A DNA stretch of 64,000 nucleotides from Desmodus rotundus (lineage: Eukaryota; Chordata; Mammalia; Chiroptera; Phyllostomidae), in contig NC_071392.1 in assembly GCF_022682495.2 (NCBI RefSeq), positions 131,501,318 through 131,565,317 of the forward strand, in the 5' to 3' direction. Position numbers and translations under genes: made by a program. The notes under the pieces are model-generated. The model had not been told where the DNA came from. It saw only the letters and a program-made list of their open reading frames with translations, and did no database searches. Positions 44,291 through 56,379 of this stretch are shown here, piece by piece. Within the stretch, counting starts at the first letter, position 1; each line of letters opens with the position of its first letter.

Positions 44291-45660
44291 TATAAATTCT
44301 CTACAATGTTAGAAGATGAGTATAAGGTAATAGTGTTGGTAATAGGACACCCAACATAAGGGAACTTATTGGACATTGTAAAAACTTTGGGTGACTGTAC
44401 ATAAAATGGGGGGCTTTGTAAGATTTTGAGCAAGGTAGACCATCTGATTTATATATTTATATATTTCCAGAATCCCCCTGGCAGCTGTGTAGAAAATATT
44501 TGGTAGGAGCAAGAGGGGAGAAGCAAGGGCACCTGTGAGGAAGCTTCTGCTCCTGGCCTGGACAAGGGTGAGAGCAGTAGAAGGGTTAAAGGTGGTCAGG
44601 TTGTGCTAGTGTTCTGCAAATAGAACCCTCATGATTTCCTGACATTGAATATGTGGGTCAAGGCTGACTACAAGGTTTTGGCCTGAGCAACTTGGCTGTC
44701 AACTGAGATAAGGAAGACCGAGGAGGGTGGAGTAGGTTTCCTTTCTGGGGTAAGTGGGGAAGGCGAGGTCATCAGGAGTTGAATTTTGAACATAAGATGA
44801 AGCATTTTAGGGGGTAATAGCTAAATGTTGAAAACAACTTAAATAATCATCATCAGGGTAATGACTATATAAATTGTTTTACATAATGAAGTAGATCCAT
44901 AATTTATCATAGCAAGATCTCTAAGACAAAGCATTTAAAAAAACAATGTACATTAGGATCTTATTTGTCTACACGCCCCAATGACAACAAAAACAACAAC
45001 GAAATAACGCATACTCATACTGATGTAGACAAATATCAGAAGTGAGACCTTCTTTTCTTACAAAGATTTCTAAAAGAAATCAACTTTTAGGTGTTGTTTA
45101 TGTAATTTAAAAATAATGTAAAGAAAACAAGAGGAATGGTGAGAAATCTCATCTTGCCTTGGCCCCAGGTTTCTTTATCTATTAGGTGACCTGTAAGGTC
45201 CTCCTGCTTCTAGGAATCATGTTCTATAATTTCATGTGAACATGGATCCTTCTTGATTTGAGGCTGAAGTGTGTATATTCTTTTTATACAGCAGCCTCAG
45301 TTCTGATGCAGTCATGCATGTCTGTGACCAGAGTAGGACAATTTGACTTTTTCCTCTAATAATGAAGTTGAAGGATAACTTTGAAGGGTGACTAAAATGT
45401 GAACGCACATTTTATTTTCAATTCAATTTCAGATAAAGTTTAAAGCAAAGGGCTTCTTAGAAAGTCTTTTCCTGACTATACAGTCTCTTAGAAGACAATG
45501 ATGAAATATGTGGCATTCATCGACATGAATTCAAGTTGAAAAGTAGTCTCATGACCAGGTACTCAGGTTCCAAAAAGTATAAAGACAAGTACAACCCAGA
45601 GGTCATCATTATTCATATTTTGGTATATTTACTTCTAACTTCTCCCACATATATATGCTG
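44291..45660. other. Unassigned 1.4 kb
   Basis: No element could be named. A possible MIR-like scrap at 45165-45240 (TTTCTTTATCTATTAGGTGA) is too weak to call separately. Confidence 0.3.
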
Positions 45661-45664
45661 TTAA

Positions 45665-46420
45665 AGAAAAATTTATTCTGACACTTATCAAAATGGTATG
45701 GGAGACTTTATTCAGGTCTATTGCAATAGGTGTCAATACAATAGCAGTAGGGGAGAGAGATTGGGTTCAACACTGAATACACCAAGGACAGGTGAGAATT
45801 TGTAGCCAACAACAGAATGAGAGGTATCAGTGGATGGAGAATTACTAAAAGGAGACACCAAGGGCAGGGGGATTATTGCTAAACCCAGTTAACAGGATTC
45901 TTGCTGAAGGTAGGCCAGGGTCGGCAGACATCAAGGTTGGGGAAGTTTTTCTAAACTGGCTCAGCAGGATTCTTGTTAGGACTACACTATGAAGGCCCAG
46001 GCAGGCACAGGAGCCAAGGTTGAGGCCTAGTTGAAAAGAAGGCTCAGAAAAGAGAGTCATTGTTAATGTGAAGGGGACAAATAAAATATTTATTTGTTTA
46101 TACAAGACCATGGCTATCCTCCCTTGTCTCACCACAGCAGCTTTTCCAAGTAGAATTAGAAGGCAGAGAGATGAATGAGCAGAGGTAATAAAATCCAAGT
46201 AAGCAACTGGTCTTGAGGAAGGTAAAGAAAGCTGTGCAGAAGGCAAACTCTACTTGCTCCAAGAGAAGAAGGGAAGATTGTGTCAGAGAAAAGGGGTTGG
46301 AGCCTTGATATTATATGTAATTTTCTCAAAGTACCTCTTGATAAATAGTGAGGGTTTAACACTATGTGTCAGGATTTGTCTTTAGGGTTCCCCTAGGGAA
46401 GCACTAATTTTGACAGATAA
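45665..46420 (-). mobile_element. LTR, antisense, family unknown
   Basis: The left end has polyadenylation signals in reverse (TTTATT at 45672-45677 and 45708-45713), followed by TCAGGTCTATTGCAATAGG and a GA-rich body with GGATTCTTGCTGAAGGTAGG and AGCAGGATTCTTGTTAGG (an imperfect internal repeat). This layout and the 750 bp length suit a solitary LTR on the minus strand. Termini are not fixed and no internal viral sequence adjoins. Confidence 0.5.
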
Positions 46421-46494
46421 TAGAGTAGGAAGTTCATAATTAGAGCCTAAAGAATTTAGTCCTGAACTTTTAAGACACAAGATCAACTTGGTGT

Positions 46495-46640
46495 TGTGAG
46501 GCAAGGGACTCTGTGTTTAATTCATTGTTCTGGTACCAATCCATTGTGTCACCTTTAGCAAGTCACTCCTCTCTCCCAGGCTTGCGTTTCCTTATCACTG
46601 GGTAAAATGAATTGTTCATTTTTAAGTACCTATGAGTCTA
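46495..46640 (+). mobile_element. MIR SINE relic
   Basis: CACCTTTAGCAAGTCACTCC, a CTTGCGTTTCCTTATCACTG block and the surrounding spacing match the MIR core in sense orientation. Confidence 0.65.
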
Positions 46641-47500
46641 TACAATTAAAGTTCTTGTAAAATGAGATCTGTGTTGTTCCCTTGTCATGGACAGTCTCAT
46701 CCCATTTCACTTTGGTAAATATATGCGCTTCCCATTCCTTCGAAATGATGGCTGTTCTTTGGTACCTGTCAGTTCCTGTGGTCTCTCTGGAAGAGTCCCT
46801 CTTGTTGATTCATGACACTCCCCTCAAGGTGCTAAGCAAGAAGACTCTAGTGATTACCAGGATGTGCTGTGGTGGTAAGGAGATTTTGAGTTTGAACTAG
46901 GGTGAACCTAAGGGAAAGAACATTTTAGGGCCTTTGTGTGGGCAGTGAGATGATTCATGTGATGGTAAGAACTTAATGGAGATGCTTCCTTTCCCTCCTC
47001 TTCCTTCTGCCTTCTCCTCCAGGCCTGCTCCTCACCAGAATTGTTCTACTTAATTATCTTTTATGATAAAAATTAATGACTATCATTCAGCAAATGAATG
47101 AGGGAAAAGAGAAATTGCATGTCAGCCACCTAGGATCTTTTTACAAACCTTGCTGGAAACTAAACTGTTTTTTTTATGACTTCTGTGCTTTGCAAGGACT
47201 CTTATTTCCCCCATTGGTGACGATTACGGTGCTTTATATAGAACAGTAAAAAAAAACACGGGGCATTAACCTTTGCAAATGACACAGTCAGATGGTGCTT
47301 TTGTGAGCAGCGGGCTCTGATGCAAACCCAAGGAAAATGAGACACAAGTTTAGCTCTCTTACTGCTTTGCATAGCTTTTCCCCTGTGGCTCACATGACAC
47401 TGTTGAAGCATCATAGACAATGCCAGCTTTGTCCCTAACTTCTGGAGGTAGGGAGAGGGGGCCATAACGATGTGGGCTTTTGACCAGTTCTCAGTCTCCT
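46641..47500. other. Unassigned sequence
   Basis: No repeat or exon was recognised. Confidence 0.35.
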
Positions 47501-47504
47501 TTGC

Positions 47505-48140
47505 TGCTTCCTGCTCTGGGCCACCATTGTCTCTCCCCTGGATTATTGCAATAGCTTTGTGACTCCGGTCACTGTTTCTCCGACTGCCCCTTCAGTATAT
47601 TTTCAAATCAGAAGTCAGAGGGATCCTTTGATAACATAAGTTAGATCATGTCACTGCTCCTCAAAGCCCACCCAGGTTTCCCATCTCATTATGCATAGAA
47701 GACTTCACAATGACCCAGATTCTCCGCCCCCTCTCCAGACTCTCTCTGCCTAGAATGGCCTTTGCACTGTCTGTTTCCTCTGCTGGGAATTCTCTTCACT
47801 AGATTTCTGCAAGACAACTTCCCTCACCTCCTTCAGGCTTTTATTTAAATGCTATCTTTTCAGTGAGATCTTTCCTGCTCTAAAGATGCAAATTTATCCC
47901 TATACTCCCTTTCCTCTTCCCTGGGACTTATCAACATCTAAAGGCTATTTTAAAATTTAAGGCTAACAATCTACTTTACATGTTATTTTCAAAATCACCA
48001 GTTTTACCTACCATATTTAAATAATTAATAAATAGAAAATATTATGCTTATTACTCTTGTTTACTGTTTCTCTCTCCCACATGAAATAAGCCTTATGAAG
48101 ATGGGGGATTTTGTCGTTTTGCTCCCTGTTCTTGGCATTA
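47505..48140 (+). mobile_element. L2 element 3' portion
   Basis: The order GATTATTGCAATAGCTTTGT, GATCATGTCACTGCTCCTCA, CCTTTGCACTGTCTGTTTCC, CAGTGAGATCTTTCCTGCTC and the late GTTTACTGTTTCTCTCTCCC is that of an L2 3' region in sense. About 640 bp survive, long for such an old element. Confidence 0.75.
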
Positions 48141-48151
48141 TATCTTTTTGA

Positions 48152-48275
48152 TCAATGCTTCTCAAATTTCAACATGTCCAGGAATCACCTGAAGATCTTT
48201 CTACAATGTAGATTCTAATTTGGTGACTTTGAGATAGAACCTGAGAATCTGTATTCCTACCAAGTGGCCCATACC
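48152..48275 (+). mobile_element. MER5-like hAT relic
   Basis: ATGCTTCTCAAATTTCAAC and GGAATCACCTGAAGATCTTT followed by CCTGAGAATCTGTATTCC are typical of MER5. It is partial. Confidence 0.6.
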
Positions 48276-48351
48276 TAGAATAGCAAGGCTGGAGTCTTGA
48301 AGGCAGGACCACCAGATGTTTCCTTCCCTAAGCCAAGTTCAAATATCTAGG

Positions 48352-48520
48352 GCTAGGTTGACAGTATTAGAATCTTGTGGGAGAGCTTCCACATAAAGAT
48401 TCCTGGGTGCCTATCTCAGAGGTTGTGATTTATAGGTCAGAAGTAGGGCCTAGGAATCTTTTTTTTTTTTTTTTTTAAATAAAGCTCTCTGTGTGACTGG
48501 AGTGTGCAACCAGGATGAAT
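48352..48520 (+). mobile_element. Second MER5-like hAT relic with T-run
   Basis: TTAGAATCTTGTGGGAGAGC, TGGGTGCCTATCTCAGAG and GGGCCTAGGAATCTT follow the internal order of a MER5-type element. The end TGTGTGACTGGAGTGTGCAA continues after a T18 run near 48460-48477 that has expanded within it. Confidence 0.5.
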
Positions 48521-48954
48521 AACCACAGATGCAGAGAAATTAAGAATTTCTTGCATGTGCAAATGTGATTCTGATTGTGCCAAATTGTTATCTAGTGAGT
48601 ACAAAATGAAAATTGACATCTCAATTGAAAATAAAAAAATTCTCTTTTTCCTCATTTGCATCATTTGGTTGGCTTTAAAAAGAATCTAATGATTTAAAGA
48701 GAAGAAAAAGAAAAATGTGTATAATCAACTCAGACTATCCCCATTCATCACTTTAAAATTCTATTTGGTATTATGAAGATAACACAAACACATGCTAAAA
48801 AATTCAAACAGTAAAAAGTTAAAAAATGAAAAATGAGCTTTTCTTTCTTCCTGTATTTCCAGTCTCATTCCTTGGAGGAAATTATTCTCAACTTTTTTTT
48901 GGTAAATATTTAGAGAAAATTTCTACACACACACCGAAAAAAATGTTGTTAAAA
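48521..48954. other. Unassigned AT-rich sequence
   Basis: No element recognised. A T8 and short A runs are present. Confidence 0.35.
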
Positions 48955-48964
48955 AGGGGAAATG

Positions 48965-49014
48965 TTGGAAAATGAAGACAACTGTACTTGAACAACAATA
49001 AAAAACAAACAAAC
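48965..49014 (+). mobile_element. Ultra-short L1 3' tail insertion, about 50 bp
   Basis: Only the L1 terminal segment GACAACTGTACTTGAACAAC plus AATAAAAAAC and a (CAAA)n tail was copied. It is bounded by AGGGGAAATG (48955-48964) and AGGGGAGAATG (49015-49025), a likely target duplication with one inserted base. Confidence 0.7.
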
Positions 49015-49079
49015 AGGGGAGAATGTGACCAAAGCCTCTGTACCAGGCTTTTTCTTATTACGGTATGTCTTGGTTAGAC

Positions 49080-49460
49080 ATGATGGCAAACTGTGTTTCC
49101 TAAGATGGCTGCAACCCTAAAATGCCCCATGGACATCCTTCCCTTTGGGATGTGGGATTTATGGTCCTTTCCTTTGAACCCGGTGGGCTTTGTGACTATG
49201 TTGGGAGTGGTACTGTGTGATTTTCAAGGTTAAGTCACAAAAAGTGATACAGCTTCCACCTGGTCATCTTAGGATGCTTCCTCATGGAACCCAGTCACTG
49301 TGTTGTAGGGAAGTACACAGATTACACGGGGAAGCTCTGTTTAGGTTTTCTGGCCAACAGCCCTAGCTGAAGTTCCAGGAAATAGCTAATATCAACCTCC
49401 AGAAATGTGTGGCAATGAGCATCAGATGATTCCAGCCCCCAGCCTTCAGGACACTCTAGC
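49080..49460 (+). mobile_element. MLT1-like MaLR LTR
   Basis: The order GTGACTATGTTGGGAGTGGT, TTCAAGGTTAAGTCACAAAA, CAGCTTCCACCTGGTCATCT and later ATCAGATGATTCCAGCCCCC is that of an MLT1 LTR in sense. Boundaries are approximate. Confidence 0.65.
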
Positions 49461-51110
49461 AAAAAAATTAGAGACAGAATTTCCTGATTGTATTTAAGGG
49501 CTGCACAGCAGGAGTTATATAGGTTGATGGTATAACCTAAGTGTCATTCATGGGTGACCTTGAGCCAGTCACTATGTGTGAGTTGTGCTAAGCTAGGCAA
49601 TGCTTGAATGGCAAACAAACCTTCACATCTCACAACTTCACATCATCAATATTCATTTCTCAGTCACATTCCAGTCCATTGAAGGTCAAGGTGGCCTTCC
49701 ACATCATGATGCAGGAATCCAGTTTTCCTTCATGTGGTGGGACTTCTATTTTCAAGGGTCTCCTTGGAATCCTTTACTAAGCTCTCTTCATTTAACAGGA
49801 CTATCAGTAAAGAAAGAGAGCATGGAGAATCACATAGAAAACCATTTAGCTTGGCCTTAAGTGAGTTCTATTACTTCTACCCACAGTCCATTGGCCAAGA
49901 CCCAATTATATGACCACATCCTAACTACAAAGAAATCTGGGAAGAGTAGTTTCTTGACTACCCAGGGAGAACATCTAGTCAGTTTCTGCTATACAGTGCC
50001 TCAATTTCTTCTCTGTGGATAGGTATAGTAACAATACCAACTTCCCAATGTAGCTGTGGAGATGAAAATGTAAGAAGTTGTCTTATCTCTGAAATTGAAA
50101 GGATCATACTCATTTTAGAAATATGGTGTTTCTCATCAGAAAAAGATACCTGAGATGATGGATTCTTTTCATTATTATGGGGTCCCCAGAGATAATGGAC
50201 AATGATAAGTCATTCCCCTTCCCCTTGACTGTCCTATATCTAACCATAGGCAACCATTGCCCTAATACCAACAATTATTTCTAACAGGGGAGAGAACAGC
50301 ATGCTACAAAAAGCAGCCCACCCACATATTATTCAAGCTCAAAGAAAAGAATAACAGTAATGCTGCTTGTCCCTCACGAGGCAATGTTCAAGTGGGACAT
50401 TAAGCAGAGATGCACTTGTTCTTTCTGTCTTCAGTTTTGTACTATGCTGGCTCTGTTTCCCTGGCAGCATGTAAACTTCATGTAAATAAGAGCAAGGAAA
50501 AGATTAAGTTAAAGGAAATGAAAACAAATTATGTCAACTCTTTTAGACCCTGGTTGTCTAAAAGACTGGGGAGCTCAGTCTTTTCATCTGTACAATGGAA
50601 TAATACCTGAGCTGCCTGCTTAAGCAATTGTACAGAGGATCATTTAAGGAAATGCCCTGGAGAGGGCTTTGAAAATTGCAGGTGACCAATGGTGATTCTC
50701 CAACTATTGCTTGAAAAGCAATGGGCAACAGCCTTACTGTGCAACTCTAAAAAAAATCACAACCACTTTTTGATTATACATTTTCTGTATAAAACTTGGA
50801 AAATATAGAAAGTGTAATTATAGCTTCTGTTTATTAAATAATTTTTCTGTCTAGCTGACTCAGCCTTCATGGAATGGACAGTAGAACCCTGCCCTCCTGC
50901 GTGCATTACAGACAACTGAGCAAGCCTATTAGGTTCAAGGCAGTTTTGCTGCCTTGCTTTATCTATTTCCAAAAGAAGCAGCTCAGCAATTTCATGACAT
51001 TTGTCAGGGGCTGTAAAATGTTCATTTCCTTTGGCCTTATACATTTCTTCCTGGTAATCTTTCCTGAAGGTATAATCTTAAGCACAGCCCAGATTTATGG
51101 CCAAAGATCC
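49461..51110. other. Mosaic with MIR scraps, otherwise unassigned
   Basis: MIR-like cores appear at 49540-49585 (GGGTGACCTTGAGCCAGTCA), 49980-50080 (CTCAATTTCTTCTCTGTGG) and 50555-50665 (TCTTTTCATCTGTACAATGG), all sense. The first two may be halves of one MIR separated by a repeat of about 390 bp that I cannot name. No exon was recognised. Confidence 0.45.
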
Positions 51111-51114
51111 AAAG

Positions 51115-51395
51115 ATGGTCACTGCAGCATTATTTATAAAAGTCCGAAGTTGAAAATGTAAATATATCTGTCATTAAAGTAATGGTTAAGTAAATCATGG
51201 AGCATTCATGCAGTAGAATGTTACCCCTAAGAATAATGTTTATGTTATGTTTTTAATGACATAGGAAATTATTACATGAATATTCACAGGATGGTGAACA
51301 TTCTATAGAGTTTTATCTCAACTGTGTTCAAAATGCATAGAAAAATCATAAGAAAGGAAAAGGTACTGTATTGCTTCTGGGTGGTAGAACTATTT
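51115..51395 (+). mobile_element. Old L1 3' end fragment
   Basis: GCAGCATTATTTATAAAAGT, then GTAATGGTTAAGTAAATCAT and CATTCATGCAGTAGAATGTT, give the 3' region of an old L1ME-like copy in sense. A younger L1 tail follows immediately. Confidence 0.65.
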
Positions 51396-51397
51396 AA

Positions 51398-51785
51398 AGA
51401 ATTCCTACCCTTTGCAACAGCATGGTTGGAACTGGAGACTATTATGCTAAGTGAAACAAGCCAGTTGGTGAAAGACAAATACCATACAATCTCACTTATA
51501 AGAGGAATCTAGTGAACAAAATAAACTAATGAGCAAAACACAACCAGAGACGTGGAAACATGGAACAGACTGACAGCTGCAAGAGGGGAGGGAGACAGGG
51601 GGAGCAGGAGAATGGTAGAAAGAAGGGAAAGGAACTAGACAGAACATGTATGAATAACCCATGGACAACAACAACAGTGTAGGGATTGACTGTGGGAGTG
51701 GGGTTGGGCTGGATAGAGGAGGGCAAAGGGGGAAAAATTGGGACAACTGTAATAGAATAAACAGGGATAATAATAATAAAAAGAA
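51398..51785 (+). mobile_element. 5'-truncated young L1, about 390 bp
   Basis: It begins in the last part of ORF2 (CCTTTGCAACAGCATGG), includes CACTTATAAGAGGAATCTAG and a G-rich 3'UTR, and ends with GGGACAACTGTAATAGAATA and an (AAT)n tail. The text closely parallels the end of the L1 at 37.7-37.99 kb, so both belong to one subfamily. It was inserted in or beside an older L1 fragment. Confidence 0.85.
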
Positions 51786-53135
51786 ACCTTTTTTGTGCTC
51801 CTCCCAACCTTTCCATAGTATTTTTAAAAGTTTCTACATGCAACAAGATTAAAAAAAATAAAGTAAAATACTGCACATAAAGTTCAAGACTCCACAAATC
51901 CCCCTTTCAAATGGACCTTTTTTTGGTATCAACTCCATTTGTGTCATTAGTTTACAGTTTCATTTGCTTTTTCCTATAACTGCTTATGTTGCTTTTGGTG
52001 TCACAAGTGCTAGATGAAATTCATTTCAAAATATGTAAAAGCTGAAGCCATCCACATCAAAGAGACTGAGAGGTAAGTGGTTCTCATATTAAATTTCCAC
52101 CTTCAGCATGGGCCAGAAAGCAAAATCAAATGTTTTCTCTAATGCCAAGTATATCATTCACAAACAAGGTCAAGAGGAAAAAGAACTATTCTCATGGATC
52201 CAGTTATAGCTGCAGCCTATTGGAGATAAACTTCCATGAAGGATCAGGTCAATTTAGAGAGGACAAATTTGCTGAGGTTGCAAACACATTGGGTTTCCTT
52301 TAGAATTTGACAATTCTAGTGAAGGTTCAGGGAGGTTTTGTGTGAGAGGAGAATGAATGTTCCTTTAAGGAGTTTGCACTGAGGATAGTCAATGAAAACA
52401 ACTTACAGGTAGCATTTCCCATCATCAGAAGAGGAGTGCCCTGTATGGAACAAAGTGTTTTTCAGTATCTTCTTGTCTACTTCACTGGTTTTTTTTTTTT
52501 TTTCTCCCAAAACCCTGCAGAAGATTAAGTCACACGTGGAGTGGCTTCTGAGCAGAAGCTGATAAAGTCTGATGTGTACCTACTATCATGCAAGGATATG
52601 GTCTGTTCTAAGTATCACTATTTCATGAGGCCTTGCAGAGTCCTTTACAGCTAAAACCCTAAGATTTCACCTTATATCTTTCCTGGTGAGGAAATGAGTC
52701 AAACATAGATTTCTTTTATTAGAAATTGCCTCAAAATTCAAAATAAAATTTGGGTTTTGCTTGGAGAGTAGACTCAGAAAAGGTGAGGGTGTTTTCTGAT
52801 TCCAGGCATCTCAGAGACATCCACACTCAAAAGGGATCTCAGGTTGAGCACACTTTTGGGACTAATATCTGACTTCTGTCCATATGTTAAATAGGGCTGG
52901 TAATTAGTCTCTCTTGTGGCCTTAAACTTTTCTGAGACCAGGAGTAGTTGTTAGGAAGATGTTTTACACAGCATAGTCTAATTTTGAAATTCAACCACAT
53001 TTCACTTGCATTGATAAGACTTTCATTTCTTTGCATCTCTCATGATATGTGGTTCCTGGTTTTTAGCTTTTGCATCTCTCCTCTGCCACCATGAGGGGTT
53101 AACCAGCTCCCTTTACTTTCCTGAACTCATTCTTT
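51786..53135. other. Unassigned 1.35 kb
   Basis: No repeat or exon was recognised. A T15 run lies at about 52489-52503. Confidence 0.35.
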
Positions 53136-53137
53136 TA

Positions 53138-53240
53138 AAAAAATTATGTATAAATTTTTCAATTGTTGTTAACATCCAATATTATTCTGTGTTAGTTTCA
53201 GATGTACAGCAAAGGCTCATTCTTAAATTTTCCTTACTGT
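53138..53240 (-). mobile_element. L1MA-like 3' terminus, antisense
   Basis: TTTTTCAATTGTTGTTAACA and CTGTGTTAGTTTCAGATGTA are the reversed 3' terminus of an old L1MA-type copy. Confidence 0.55.
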
Positions 53241-53569
53241 CTGCTTGACCCATTCTTATAAAGGCCCTGCCCTTTTTGTTCAAAGACAAGTGCCTCTGCA
53301 CACATAAGTTCTTATGACAGGTTCTGCCATGTCTCCTATCATGGAGTCCCTGCTATAGTGACCTGACTTGAACCCCTGTACCCTCCAAGTCCTGGAAACC
53401 AGCTCTGCCCTTTCAGGATCCCTTTCCTTGAACTTATCTAGGCTTTCCTAGTGGCAATCACTTCTTTGGCTCACCATCTCATATTCCCTTCTGGTGAAAG
53501 GTCCACAGTTGTCACATCTGCTGTTTCCCTCTGGATTTCCAGCCTTCCACTGCCTTTTTTAAAAAATTA

Positions 53570-53742
53570 ATTAATTTATTTTTATTCAGTTACAATTGTC
53601 TGCATTTTCTCCCCTTCCCTCCACCCCACCCCAGCCAGTCCCACCTCCCTCCCCCACCTCTACCCTCCCCCTTGATTTTGTCCTTGTGTCCTTTATAGTA
53701 GCTCCTACAGACCCCTCTCCCCACTCCCCTGTGGCTGTTTTT
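53570..53742 (-). mobile_element. Short L1 3'UTR insertion, antisense
   Basis: The same 3'UTR block as at 15.3 kb is seen (CCCCCTTGATTTTGTCC, then GTGTCCTTTATAGTAG), preceded at the left by the reversed tail. Only 170 bp were copied. It adjoins the old L1 to its right, with a run of T at the junction. Confidence 0.8.
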
Positions 53743-53747
53743 TTTGA

Positions 53748-55700
53748 ACATTTACCCATTTACATCTAAAGTGATTATTGATAAGTATACACTAATTGCC
53801 ATTTTGTTAATTGTTTTTGTAGTTATCCTCTGTTACTTCTTCTCTTGATCTGTTCTCTTGTGGTTTGCTGACTTTCTTTAGTGTTTTGTTTAGGTTTCTT
53901 TCTGTTTGCTTTTTGTAAATCTTTTGTAGGTTTTTGGTTAGTGGTTACCATGAGGTTTACTTGTATCATTCTTTATTATAGTAGTCTATTTTAATCTGGT
54001 AGTCATTTAAGTTTGAATATATTCTCTAAGGACTACATTTTCAGCCCCCCACCCCCATGATTTGAATTATTGATGTAATATTTTGGATATTTTTGTGTTG
54101 TGTATTTCCTAACTATTTATTATGGTTTGAGCTGAGTTTCATACTTTTTCTTTTAACCATTGTAGTAGCTTTTTAAATGTTTGATTTGCTGTATTTATTG
54201 AATATTTGAATTCACCTATGAGTTTTTTCCCTTATATTTTCTTATTTCTGGTTATGACCTTTTTTCCCTACTTAAAAAAGACCCTTTAACATTTCTTATA
54301 AAGCTGTTTTAATGTAATAAACTTCATTAGTTTTTGCTTGTCCAGGAAACTCTTTTTCTCTCCTTCAGTTCTTGCTGTGTAAATTATTACTCTAAATTGT
54401 AGGTTCCTTTCTTCAAGCACTTGAAAGATGTCCTACCACTCCCTTCTGGCCTATAAGGTTGCTGATGAGAAATCAACTGGTAGACTTAAAGTGTTTCCTT
54501 TGTATGTAACTCATTTATCTCTTGCTGAATGTGTGGGTCTCTTTGAGTTCATCTTGTTTGGAATTCTCTGTGACCCCTGGACCTGGATCTCTGTTTCCTT
54601 CCCCAACTTAAGAAAGTTTTCTGCCATTATTTCTTTAAATATAGTTTGTATTCCTTTCTATCTTCTCCTTCTGGAACCCCTATAGTATGAATGCTTGAGT
54701 GCTTGATGTTATCACAGAGGTCTCTTAAACTATCCTCATTTTTAAAAATTATTTTTTCTTTCTGCTCTTCTAATTGGTTAAGTTCCACTAGTTTGTCTTC
54801 CAGGCCACTGATCTGTTCTTCTGTGTTAGCTAATCTGCTGCTGATTCCTATTAATGTTTTTTTATTTCAGTTATTGTATTTTTCAGGTACGCTTGGTTCT
54901 TTCTTACACTTTTTTTTCTTGTTTCTGTTCTGTTGGCTCACTTATTTTGTTTTTTAGATTCAATTGTTGATAGGTGTGTATTTATAGACATTTTATTATT
55001 CAGATTTTTGATATTCTTTTCTTCTTATACTTTCTTTTTGTTGAAGTTCTCCTTAAATTCCTCTATTTCACTCTCAAATTTGATGAGCATCCTTATAACC
55101 TTTTCTTTGAATTCTTTATCAAAAAAATTAGTTATTTTTGTTTCCTTAGGGGTTTTTGTGGGGGGAATTTTTCTTCTTTCTTCATTTGAGAGATAGTGTT
55201 CTGTTTTTTCATTTTGTTTGGCTTTCTATGGTCATTTATATGAATTAGAGAAAATAGCTCTCTTCTGGTCTTGGAAAAGTGGCCTTACATAGAGTCGATT
55301 CTGGGCAGAATATGTACACAGGGTGGTTTTGGCAGACAGGCTGGAGGCAAGTGGCTACTTACAGCATTTGGGGCACTGGATTACTGAGCTGGTGCAGTGA
55401 CCTTGCAGGTAAGCCAAAGCACTTGGATAGAACCCTCATCTACCTTGTGGAAGTGGAGAGGGGTGTAAATAATGTAATCACAGGCTCCTCTACCCCTGGA
55501 GACTTTCACAGCATCCAGAGGGCTCCCTTAGTTTCTGAGCATTCTCAATTCAGTCTCCTTCTTTGTTATCAGAAAATGTTCATTTAGAGCTCAGTTGTCT
55601 TGTAGGAGAAATTGTTACCTGTGTACATGTATCTTTATTTTGCTCATGGAATGAAGCAAATTTAGCATTCCCCTATGCCACTGCCATCTTGGACCTCCAA
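53748..55700 (-). mobile_element. Old L1 5' half, antisense: 5'UTR, ORF1 and ORF2 start
   Basis: On the minus strand the copy starts at 55700 with TTGGAGGTCCAAGATGGCAG, a classic L1 5' terminus. The leader is about 450 bp. ORF1 remnants run from about 55200 to 54290, including text for a coiled coil and for GVPEGED (near 54665). The first codons of ORF2 lie near 53800 (ATCAATAATCACTTTAGATG). The rest of ORF2 and the 3' end are missing. Most L1 remnants lose the 5' end, so the reverse pattern here implies later deletion. Confidence 0.75.
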
Positions 55701-56362
55701 TCAACACCAGTGTTATGATTTATGTACTTCTGTGAACTTCAGGTCCACATGGGAAGGAGAACAAGTTAACTGAAGGAACCAGTTCCACATGAAGCAGGCG
55801 TAAATGTTCCTAATGAAGTAGGGAAGAAAGATTGCTTGGCTCTTAGTCTGGGAACAAAGCAGATAGTTTTGTATAGGATAATATTTCAGTTGGTTACTAT
55901 TTCCTCTAACCTCAAGGAAAAATAATTGCACTTTAACAAGGCTTTTCTTGATTGGTTCTAATAGAGGAGATTTTGGTGACATGCAGGCTAATGGGGAGAT
56001 CTATTGATTGAGTCTTTGAGCTACCATCATGTTACAATGCTGAGCTGGCCACCAGCTAGGTGGAGTTAGTGCCTCTCTTTGTTTTCTTTCAAGATTATCA
56101 TCTATTGAGTAAATACTGACTTCTTGAATTAACTTGTAATGTCTCCTGCCATCAGAAGTCAAAGTCAATATTTGTTTGGTAATTGGTGACTGAGTACAAT
56201 GAAGTGAATTGTCTACCCATCAACTAGAAGACCCATTATGGAATCCTCCTTTTCTTTTTTTCTTAATGCTAACAATATATCTTATTTCATTATATAGAAA
56301 ATAGGATTTCAATATAAAATCACTACAAAATCATTTAGGTACTTGACATTATTTTTCTTTTT
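55701..56362. other. Unassigned sequence
   Basis: No repeat or exon was recognised. Confidence 0.35.
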
Positions 56363-56379
56363 AAATCTTCCACTTTCCC

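Noticed and set aside
51492..51897. Pro/Ser/Leu-rich antisense frames
   Set aside because: They are the complement of the G-rich L1 3'UTR and occur at the same place in other L1 copies (for example 37689-37877 and 58325-58510).
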